This document shows positions 55,279 through 64,000 of a stretch of 64,000 nt of DNA, in pieces; the stretch's first letter is position 1, and each line of letters starts with the position of its first letter. The DNA lies in the NCBI RefSeq assembly GCF_014356525.2, contig NC_052512.1:1491114-1555113 (forward strand), given 5' to 3'. The notes under the pieces were generated by a model, which did not search any database, had not been told where the DNA came from, and worked only from the letters and a program-made list of their open reading frames with translations. A program made the position numbers and the translations under genes. The stretch comes from Nilaparvata lugens (lineage: Eukaryota > Arthropoda > Insecta > Hemiptera > Delphacidae).

Positions 55279-58276
55279 AGGAGGATAGGAAGATAAGAGT
55301 AAAGAGTTGCCAGATCTCAGCCTTGCCACCAAACCAGCTGATACTGGTATATCTGATGAATTTAACTGTGCATTATTGTTGAAAATAGTTGATCATATTA
55401 TTTTTATTTGTCAAGAAATAGTATATTTCGCACCTAGGGCCGAAAATGAGACTTTTCCGGCTCAAAATCGGTTTTCAAGCCGATTGAGAGCCGGAAAAAC
55501 ATTTTTGCCCATTATGCGAATGCTATTTTTTGCCACACAGAAAAATGAACAATATATATATATGAGAATAATTGTTTATTAAGCACTTCTGAAAGCAAAA
55601 GTGGAAGGTCATAGCTGTAGCAAATCTGAGGTAATCTGAATATCAGGAAATTGTCCAAGTATTTTTATTTTTTATTCTGATTTGTCTAAATAACCTAAAA
55701 GATTATGTTCAATTATGTGGGAGGTTGAGTTTATACTTTTTTATTCTTTCAAATGACAATAAGATGATATTATTATAAATGTTTCAATTATTGAATAGTA
55801 AACTCAAATAATGAAAAGTTTTTTGATCAGCTGTTTTAGCACACTTGAAATATAGCGGCCGGAAAGGGTGCTCTTTCCGGCCTTAGCCGGAAAGAAACCT
55901 GTTCTGACGTCAGATGAGAGCCGTCTGCAAACAATGTCTTTCAGATCTACGTAGGGACTGGAATAAAGCAGCTGCTTTCTGTGCAGAGTGGTGAAAAAAT
56001 ATTTTAAAGATGTAATAATAAATTTTCATGATTGAGATAAAATATTTTGTCAATTAGTTGAATTTCTACATTGTTGATAAACGATATGGCAACATCGCAA
56101 TGCGTGAAAGAGATAGCACCATCTGCTTTGTTGAACGATAGACAAGGATAGCAACATCATTGCAAATTACACACTGCTATTATAATGTGGACCTCACTAT
56201 AGTAGCTCTGTGAACAGTAGACCTTGCGCTCAGTGAGTTACATTGATCTGTTGTTATGTTTTCTCTAAAATTAATAAATAATTTATCAATTTAAAATGTC
56301 TAGAAAAAAATCCTAAATGGACATAGGAGCTTTCTGTCCTATCTTACCGTGACGTGTCGTCCCGGAATGTGGTGAGCGCTGTTATTAGGTCTGGCTGCCG
56401 TCGATACGCCAATCCAATCAACCCATCAGAGAACATTCTGTGTTGTGTTGGCGAAAAATCGGTGTGTTAAATAAACAAAATAAACTAGGTACCATAATGC
56501 TGATTTCCTACAAACTTCATTTCTCACTTTTCATGATTTTAGAAATAAATTTCTTTACAATAATATTTGTTGCAAATTTATTCATCAGATTGAAAAAGAA
56601 AAATGTAAAAAAATGTTTTCTATCAATAACTCCAAACTAGAATCATGACCTCAGCCATGGAAGTAAAAAAAACCTGGAACTGAGGTGGCAGCCTGCAGCC
56701 ACAGAATAGGTGTAGGAATAGGTTAGGTATAATAATTATGTATACTGTGCTGCAGCAGCTTGGCAAACTGAGCTCAAAAGTAGACGATAAGCCCCGCCCA
56801 CCAGTGGTATAAGATCATTATATAGGGATATTATCTTCTCTAATGCTTTTTTCTTCATTTTTCATTCAATCAATTATGCTGGATGAAACCCTCACAAGTT
56901 TAAGTTAGACATTAGCGATTAGTAACAATTTATGAATATTAGCATCAACCACTTTAGGCATACAGAAAGGGGACAGAATGATAAATTCAACTGAAATAAG
57001 ACCTTATTTTGAACTGATAACGCTCGGAGTGAACCTTTTTCAATGCTGCTTTTTCTGTATATATGGTGAATTAAACATTGATTTCAAGTCAAACTTTAAC
57101 TTCAATAAATATATTTTGAATTTGACTAAGAAGTGCTTAAAACTGCAATCATCGATAGATAATTATTTGAGCTTGAAAAAGAATAGCTTTATAGCCGCAT
57201 TTCTCACTTCTATAGCTTTATAGCCGCACATCATAACATACCTCATCATAACAAATTTAATTATAATTTTTTGTAATTTTTTTATAATTATTATCCATTA
57301 TTTTCATGTCAATGAATGATACCAATTAAGATCTTGGAAATAATAAAAACCTATTTCCAGTATTGCAATCAAGAAAATGAGTTTATTATGGATTACAATA
57401 ATGAGAAGACTTCGTTTTTACCAACTTTTCATACGGTACGGTATCCTATTATATTGAGCGAGTAATTTCTTTATATATTTTATAATTGGTTATTTATATT
57501 AATTCATGTTGAACGGATCTCGAAAACGGCTCGAACGATTTTCACGAAATTTCGAACATAGTTGGCTTATGATATAAAAATTCGATTACACTACCGGTAG
57601 GTCTCATCCCTGGGAAGTTTTAATGGATTACAGAACTTTTTCATTAAAACTTGTCCTTAAAACGAAGTCTAATTCGCTTCAAATCGTGGTCAATATTTTC
57701 TGTAATCCATTAAAACTCGTCCAACTTGCTTCAAATTTTGCCCAAGAGTTGACAAGACTTTGAATTAAAAGATTTGAAACTCTTTTATTTTATTACGGTA
57801 GATGAAAAATTTGAACGTGTAACTTACACTTGCCTGGTAAGTGCGATGTATTATAAAACTAATAGTAGGCTACCTATGTAATGTTTTAACAAAAGACAAA
57901 CTCCAAGACTGAAAACATCAAACTGATTCAGCCCTTTAACATGTGTTCAAGATCAAGCAAACTTTCAAAGCATATAGTTTATTAAAAGAAAAGTACCTAT
58001 AAGTTACTGTAATAAATTCAATTCAATCATGCAAGATCTTTCTGTGAACGTGGTAGATGAAGTAGGAATTGAACACACAGTCAAGTCTCAAGTTTAGAGT
58101 CCACTGTACTACATACTATGTACCTACCTGTTGTATAGCAAGTTACACATTAATTAATAAAGAACCTTATGTCAGTTAGTTGAATATAAAAGTGATTGGA
58201 AATTTGCTATGCAACAGATCTGCACTGTGGCATTCTGACTTGTATCACCAGCTTACCTTCAGCATTGTATGCAATA
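55279..58276. other. AT-rich DNA with MITE-like fragments, no gene seen
   Basis: At 55435-55970 two blocks with CCGGAAAG/CTTTCCGG (55440-55500 and 55857-55900) and a TGACGTCA box bracket AT-rich DNA and may be the ends of a small element. At 57510-57600 there is a reversed copy of the repeat at 37090-37160. At 57617-57715 'gttttaatggattacaga' and its perfect complement bracket 63 bases. No ORF with motifs. Confidence 0.5.
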
Positions 58277-58834
58277 CAGTCGAACCTCTCTATAACGAGC
58301 CTCCACTTGACGAAATCTTCTACACAACGAATTTTTACCTGGTCCCATGACATTTTGGAGTTTTGGCTGCTTATTTACCTCTATTTAACGAATTTCGGAC
58401 CTCTCAACAACAAAGTTTTCTCTTGACTTCAACATACAAAATGTAGTGTGTATAGGAAGCAGACGATCATTTTCAAGGAATTGTTTAGTTTCAGCAGAAA
58501 GGTCAATAGACTAAAAATAATGGCAATTCAGGTAGGAAGAAGATGGGTGGTGGACAGTCAATAGAGGTTGAAAGACATGTCGGAAATTGAATGCAAGTTA
58601 CTCTAAATTGGATTTCAAGAACTTGTCATTTGTAGACTAGGCAGGTGAACGACTGGACTTTCTAAATCTTGCTTCTGTCACACATTTCAATTCTTTGAAC
58701 TGACTAAGATGATGATGGTTGTAACGAACTTGAGGAGAAGAATCCGTCAGATCAAGAAGTTTTAGAAGCTTTCAAAATTATCAGGCAAGGATTAAATCTG
58801 AAAAATAGTGTAACAGCCTTTTTATGTTCGACTG
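58277..58834 (+). mobile_element. pogo/Tigger-like transposon remnant
   Basis: The left end CAGTCGAACCTCTCTATAACGA (58277) is typical of pogo/Tigger termini and is preceded by TA. The right end GTTCGACTG (to 58834) is its complement over nine bases. Near the right end one frame reads CNELEEKNPSDQEVLEAFKI, reminiscent of the acidic C-terminus of Tigger/jerky-type transposases (acidic stretch, then PS..EALEA...L). The transposase core is gone; internal deletion likely. Confidence 0.55.
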
Positions 58835-59225
58835 TTTGAATAGATGTGAGTCGTTTATTGAACATGATGTTTTATTCAAATGCAAAATTCAACCGAAAAT
58901 TACTCACTTGTTCGAATAAAACATTAAAAAATAGGGAAGCTGAGGTATTATAGTATTTATAGTGAAGTTATTGATAAAATTACCGTATTCTCCGTTCAAT
59001 CTAATACATTAGTAGTGTAAAAAGAACTAAAAAATCTTTGGTGAAGGAAGTTGAAAAATATTGTTACTGAGTATGTACTTTGATTAAACTCTACTAATAG
59101 TAAAGTACAAATCAAGCTTTCTAGAAATAAATTGGTGAGTTTACTTACCAATTACATTCTATAAATATTCAAAAAACAATTTTTTTCTTTTTAAACAGCA
59201 TGAATTTTCAAATTTCCATATTAAT
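58835..59225. other. AT-rich DNA, no feature seen
   Basis: Short AT-rich stretch between the pogo-like remnant and the 3' end of the LINE at 59226. Nothing supported. Confidence 0.5.
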
Positions 59226-59318
59226 ATTTATTATTTATTTATTGAAAACAAGAATATGTGGAAGCAACAGATCAATGATCCATTTTGCTCCCATTACATT
59301 AATCGTTTGAAAAACAAA

Positions 59319-59695
59319 GAAAATTTGAAGTACAACTAAACAAATTAATATTGGAAATAAGAAATTAAATGTAGAAACATTTATGATGATGATTATAAAT
59401 ACATTAATATAAAATGCAATTACATCAAGTGATTATACAATCTTAAGTTCTGCACCAAATACTAAAATGAAAAATGAGTGAAATGAAATAATACTTAAAT
59501 AATTAAAGAAAATTTGAAGTACAACTAAACAAATCAATATTGGAAATAAGAAATTAAATGTAGAAACATTTATGATGATGATTATAAATACATTAATATA
59601 AAATGCAATTACATCAAGTGATTATACAATCTTAAGTTCTGCACCAAATACTAAAATGAAAAATGAGTGAAATGAAATAATACTTGGAAATAAGA
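59319..59695. repeat. 189-bp tandem duplication in the LINE 3' UTR
   Basis: The block beginning GAAAATTTGAAGTACAACTA and ending AATGAAATAATACTT occurs at 59319 and again at 59508 with almost no differences, so the duplication is recent or conserved as part of the element. It lies immediately downstream of the ORF2 stop. Confidence 0.9.
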
Positions 59696-59711
59696 TTAAT
59701 TCTCCCAGACT

Positions 59712-62580
59712 CTATGGATCAACTCTCCCATACTCCCTTCCATCCAGTAGGGCCTCTCTAACTTCACGACGAAACCGACTCCCAGAAAGGTGAAATAAGT
59801 CAATTCTGTTCGCAACCGTATTGAACAGCCTGGGCAGCCGATTCATTGGAGCAAAAAAACCACTCAATGATCTGCTATAATTTATTCTGAATGAGAATGT
59901 AGATCTCCGTGCTATTGGAGATACATAGATATTGATCTGAGCCAACAGCTCGGGTGTATCAACTGAACCATTCAACAGCTTGTGCAAGAACACCAGATCA
60001 ATCACAGAACGTCTTACACAGAGAGGATCAATATTGAAGATTATGTATAGCTCTCTGCTAGGAAAACCAATAGGACACGGGACACTAAATCTCTTATAGA
60101 ACAAGTGTCTCAAAAATCTCTTCTGTACCCTCTCCAAGTCCTGAATCAGACCCCCAGAGTATGGATTCCAAATAGGAGCTCCATACTCCAGCACACTTCT
60201 GACAAGTGACTTATACAGGCACAAAAGAGTCTCTTCACCTCTAAAGTCCCTGCAGGTTCTTATTACAAAGCCCAGACTTTGACTAGCCTTGTTGACAATT
60301 TTTTCGACATGGAAATTGAATTTCAAGGAAGAATGAAAATAAACTCTCAGATCCTTAACTTCCAGGTTATGAGGCAGCTGACAGTTACCTACATTGTAAG
60401 CAAAGCTAATCAGCTCATTTCGCCTACGAGTAAAGGTGACAACACTACACTTATTAACATTCAGCAGTAAACCATTTTCTGTGCACCATGCTTGCAACCT
60501 ATCTACATCCTCCTGCAAAGATTCACAGTCTTGAGTGGTGTGTATTACCTTAAATACCTTCACATCATCTGCAAACATTAAGCAGTGAGAATTCTTGATC
60601 GCATGGGGCAAATCATTAACAAATAGCAAGATGAACAAGGGTCCAAGATTTGAGCCCTGGGGCACCCCTGATCCATTCTTGAAATGAAAAGAATCAGTAC
60701 CATGCACCGATACATATTGTATCCTCTCAACAAGGTAGCTTCTAACAAAGGACAACATATTCCTACCGAAACCAAAATTTGCCAACTTTTTCAATAGTAT
60801 ACCATGATTGACCCTGTCAAAAGCCTTGGACATATCACTATACACCACATCCACTGAGCCACCCTGCTCCAAAGCAGATGATACAGTGCTAGTAAATCAG
60901 ATTGGTTACAGTTGACTTTTTGGGCATGAAACCATGTTGCTCTCTACAAATCAGAGGATGGACATGATTGAATATATTCCTGTATATAACCTTTTCAAAA
61001 ACCTTAGCTAGTACATTCAATAATGATATTGATCTGTAATCAGTAATCAGATACCTATTCCCACTCTTAAAAATTGGGGTGACACGGGCCATCTTCCACC
61101 TAGATGGAAAAACGCCAAGCCTCAATGACATGTCAAAGATGAACTTCAATGGTTCCAACAGCAATGTGGCACAGCCCTTAATTATAAATGGTGGTAAACC
61201 ATCCGGCCCCATCGATGCTCTTGGCTTCAACTCCACAATTGCTGCAGAAATCTCTTCAATGGAGACCGAGGACAAGTTGAAAAAGCAGCCACCATTATTA
61301 CTGCAATACACTGTATCAATATTCGGACAAGGAGGGTCATTGACATATACAGAAGCAAAGTACTCAGCAAATGCATTGGGAATATCCCTACCAAAATATG
61401 ACACATCATTCAGCTTCATTGCCTTTTCTGAAAAACTATTGCAGCGCTTGCTATTGACGAATTTCCAAAATGATTTAACATTGCCTTTCATCTGAGACTC
61501 CACTTCATCTAAGTGTGCACGATGGGCATTTTGAATTTTCAACTTTATTTCAGCTCTCAATTTTTTGAACAACTCATCATGATACCTTGAAAATTTCCTT
61601 TTTCGGGAGCATTTATTCTTTTGTTTTATGTCATTAATGATCTCAGGTGTAAACCAGTAAGGATATTTACTCTTCACTCCTGATTTCTTCCGTTTAGGTA
61701 TACACTCATCAAGAGCGTTGAAAATGTTGGTATAAAGAACATCAACCGCCCCATCAACGTCAGCACAAGAATACAATGAATCCCAATCTGCATCCCTAAT
61801 ATGACAATATAATCCATAATAATCTCCCCTCTTGAAATCATAGTATTCCTTCGAATCATCAATATTTTCAACAAATGACGATGACAACGTGGGAAAGCAT
61901 ATATTAAGAGCTGGATGATGATTGTCTTCATTAACAAGAGAAACATCCATATGTTGAACTGTGAGGGGGAAAGTACTTAAAACCAAGTCTAAAGTATGAC
62001 CATTAGAATTCAATACAGAATTGTACGAGCCTAAATCCATAAGGTTCATGAAACGAGCCAAGCACTGTGCCACTGTTGAGCCCATTACCAGATCATAATT
62101 ATTGCCATTAATTTCAGGAATATTGAAATCGCCCAAAATCATACAATCATCCATCATATCAGAATAGGGTTCAATGAACTCGAAATACGTTTTATGTACA
62201 TTGAGAGGTGTGGATGGGGGAAAATAAAGAGCATTCAAGTATAACGATTTTTTATTGTGAGTGATTTTCACCCATAGACACTCGACATCGATGTCGCACA
62301 TATCATGACAACATTCCGCCTGCAGTGACCTGTGGACCGCCACCAAGACTCCCCCTCCCCTACCGACCTGCCTATCCTTTCTGAAAATCGCATACCGATC
62401 ATCAAACAATTCCATGTCTCCAATTCCATCGTGCAGCCACGTTTCAGTTAATACAATCACATGGAAACGACTATTAAGCAGATTGAGACTAAAATCAGAT
62501 AATATGGTTCGTAATCCACGTACATTCTGATAGTATATATTAAGTTCATTCATTGTCGCTATGAAGATGGAACTATACAC
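59712..62580 (-). pseudogene. LINE ORF2: endonuclease and reverse transcriptase, single frameshift
   Basis: The first frame (62580-60889, 563 residues; likely internal start MNELNIYYQN at 62550) holds the APE-like endonuclease: YYQNVRGLRT, VIVLTETWLHD, CMILGDFNIP and the final NEDNHHPAL box. RT fingers follow (MGPDGLPPFIIK, FPSRWKMARVTPIFKSGN, EQHGFMPKKST). The second frame (60872-59712, 386 residues) holds VDVVYSDMSKAFDRVNH (motif A), GVPQGSNLGPLFILLFVNDL, CLMFADDVKVF (motif C) and the C-terminal YGAPIWNP block. They overlap at about 60888, where one extra base or two missing bases break an otherwise continuous gene of about 955 codons. The usual SDH of the endonuclease reads EDNHH, which may weaken it. 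Confidence 0.85.
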
Positions 62581-63344
62581 AACGAGTCTTCTTAATTAAT
62601 GAAGAATTAGTTATAATTCAAATATATTACATAAGACAAAATAACCTTCAATAGAAGGTAGAGTGAAGGAGGAACACCAGACAGATCAATTCAAAAGAGA
62701 GCTGATTTGGATAAAGTCGTGAGAGAGTTCAATATTTTTACAATATTATGTTATTACGTAGTTTTACAATATTTATGACAAAGGAAGAATTTAAAACATG
62801 AAAATAAACAGTGAAATAGATATAAGGGAGCTAGAGTACAAGATAAACCCACTCCGCACTCCTCATTTAAATATTAATCAAATGTGACCCTTCTTCTTTT
62901 TCTTCTATTGTGAGCTTGAAAAAATAACTAATTAATTAACTATGAGTGAACAATGGAATTGTGCAATGAGATTCATAATAATAGGAGTCTGCCAAGAAAT
63001 CATGAATAATATTTCACCCATAAAAACTCTCACCAGCCTCAATGATAAATATAAGATCAAATTATAAACTAAAACGGTCAACACTTATCGATAGTTAAGA
63101 TAAATAACGGACTATACTCTAACTAGCAAAACTCTAACTATAGCCGCTGAGCAAACCAGTAACAGATAAGAGGTGTACATTGCAATATCTAACAGCCGAT
63201 AAAACTGAAAACACGAAATTGAATCTCATTCACTAATCATTCTCAGCTCTAATCATTCAAAATAATTCAAAAAGTGCAAGATTTCTTCATTATAGTGTAT
63301 GTAGTTTGATTGACATAGTAACTTCAGTCAATCAAAACCCTCAT
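62581..63344. other. Inter-ORF region of the LINE
   Basis: AT-rich, many stops in all frames, no motif. An inter-ORF region of 760 bp is long for a Jockey-like element, so an insertion or decayed segment is possible. Confidence 0.5.
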
Positions 63345-64000
63345 CTAGTGATTAACCTGAGGAAGAGAGAGTAAGTCCTCATCTGACCTAATAACTGTCA
63401 CTGGACCACCCTCACAAGTACGAGCCTTGATTCTGCCCGCTTGATCAATCCATAGAAACTTTACTATGCCACTTTTTACGAGATTGCGAGCTTTTCCGAA
63501 CAGAATTCGTCGTTTCGCCGTCAGAGAAGCATTAATGTAGATCTTATCAGCACCATTCAGTCCAATATCCTTGATTGTGAGATTCCCCATCCTCTTTTTC
63601 AGCCGCATGAAGTGATCTGCATCGTCTCTCCTCAAGAATTTTACAATTATTTCTGAAGTTTCACGATTGTTACGTTTCTTAAGCCTATGACAACAGCTCA
63701 CAGCTTCAAATCCCCTATCAAATTTTATTGCCCTACTTACATCAGCGAAAAGTTTTGGTAGATTCTCATTGTTTACCTCCGGTACTCCGAAAATTTCTAC
63801 ACACTCTCTACGAGAATACTGTTCTAAGTCATCTAATTCACATTTTAAATCATCCAATTTCTGTTTCAAATTCGAGTTCTCAGACCGAAGATTCCCAATT
63901 ATTCCATTCTGACGTTCAATAGTCAATTGTAGTTCCTTGAGAATGTTGTTATTACAAGCAAGATTTTCAGTAACAGGTGCTAAAGATTTAATTATTTGGT
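63345..64000 (-). CDS. LINE ORF1 protein, partial at window edge
   Basis: Open from the window edge (64000) to the stop at 63345; the real start lies outside. It begins with a coiled coil (SLAPVTENLACNNNILKELQ, NLRSENSNLKQKLDDLKCEL), then the RRM-like domain SRRECVEIFGVPEVNNENLP ... CHRLKKRNNRETSEIIVKFL and a C-terminal domain INASLTAKRRILFGKARNLV ... FLWIDQAGRIKAR. This is the transposase_22-like ORF1p that binds element RNA and forms trimers. No stop or frameshift is seen in this part. Confidence 0.85.
   Translation of the reverse strand, partial: QIIKSLAPVTENLACNNNILKELQLTIERQNGIIGNLRSENSNLKQKLDDLKCELDDLEQYSRRECVEIFGVPEVNNENLPKLFADVSRAIKFDRGFEAVSCCHRLKKRNNRETSEIIVKFLRRDDADHFMRLKKRMGNLTIKDIGLNGADKIYINASLTAKRRILFGKARNLVKSGIVKFLWIDQAGRIKARTCEGGPVTVIRSDEDLLSLPQVNH

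Larger units (their letters stand above)
59226..64000 (-). mobile_element. Near-intact two-ORF LINE, runs off the window
   Basis: Minus strand. ORF1 (64000-63345, start beyond the window), a 760-bp inter-ORF region, ORF2 (62580-59712) with one frameshift, and a 3' UTR with a 189-bp tandem duplication (59319-59695). The tail reads AATAAATAAATAATAAATATT (about 59245-59225). Domain content (RRM-like ORF1p; endonuclease, RT) places it in the Jockey/CR1 group. It is the best preserved transposon in the window. Confidence 0.8.

Noticed and set aside
61079..61495. Plus-strand 138-residue ORF
   Set aside because: Antisense shadow of the LINE ORF2 endonuclease/RT region.
1..64000. CRISPR array, prokaryotic operon or phage island
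   Set aside because: No regularly spaced short repeats with unique spacers, no Shine-Dalgarno-led gene strings; the sequence is eukaryotic with introns and transposons.

Overview
This window reads as nuclear DNA of an insect, most likely a hemipteran of the planthopper type (Nilaparvata lugens-like). The reasons are AT-rich sequence, spliced exon fragments, and a dense layering of non-LTR retrotransposons, hAT, PIF/Harbinger-like and pogo-like DNA transposons, LTR-element fragments and hairpin MITEs. Repeat motifs beside the CA microsatellite and the '...aacataaataaccagatataaaaat...' family are ones I associate with delphacid genomes. The species call is inference. No bacterial operon, tRNA, rRNA or CRISPR array was seen.

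Host genes are few. (1) At 38216-41751 (minus) a two-exon gene encodes a protein of about 400 residues with a probable signal peptide; its exon phases match, but one frame break lies just after the signal peptide. (2) The first coding exon of Taf7 (TFIID subunit 7) is present twice (44693-44776 and 47295-47378, plus). Each copy lies in a direct repeat of about 1.1-1.2 kb, and a LINE fragment separates them. (3) Isolated plus-strand exon candidates lie at 10835-10936 and 19763-19882; the second abuts a transposon. (4) Weak small ORFs lie at 1400-1666 and 43492-43710.

Layout. 1-5.8 kb: AT-rich DNA, a 521-bp tandem duplication and LINE scraps. 6-22 kb: a nested transposon district. An LTR-element leader and gag are interrupted by hAT copy 1 (7086-9774). 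A second, inverted copy of the same hAT lies at 15114-17753. Between them is a hAT-derived element carrying a MITE that is split by an RTE-like LINE. An inverted repeat of about 1.7 kb (18830-20528) follows, with a host exon in its spacer. 22-32 kb: a CA microsatellite, then a plus-strand LTR element (LTR, 156-bp leader repeats, gag, protease) whose polymerase is missing where a 47-bp minisatellite stands. Next comes a minus-strand LTR-element fragment cut by a 2.44-kb PIF/Harbinger-like element. 32-37 kb: three large inverted-repeat structures and a LINE endonuclease fragment. 38-48 kb: the host genes, with a Maverick/Polinton-like polymerase remnant inside an intron. 48.7-53 kb: one Jockey-like LINE inserted inside another, then a 100-N gap. 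53-59 kb: AT-rich DNA with a 0.5-kb palindrome and a pogo/Tigger-like remnant. 59.2-64 kb: a nearly intact two-ORF LINE on the minus strand, running off the window.

The mobile-element genes act only in their own mobilisation and nearly all are broken. All assignments come from reading motifs by eye; no database search was run.
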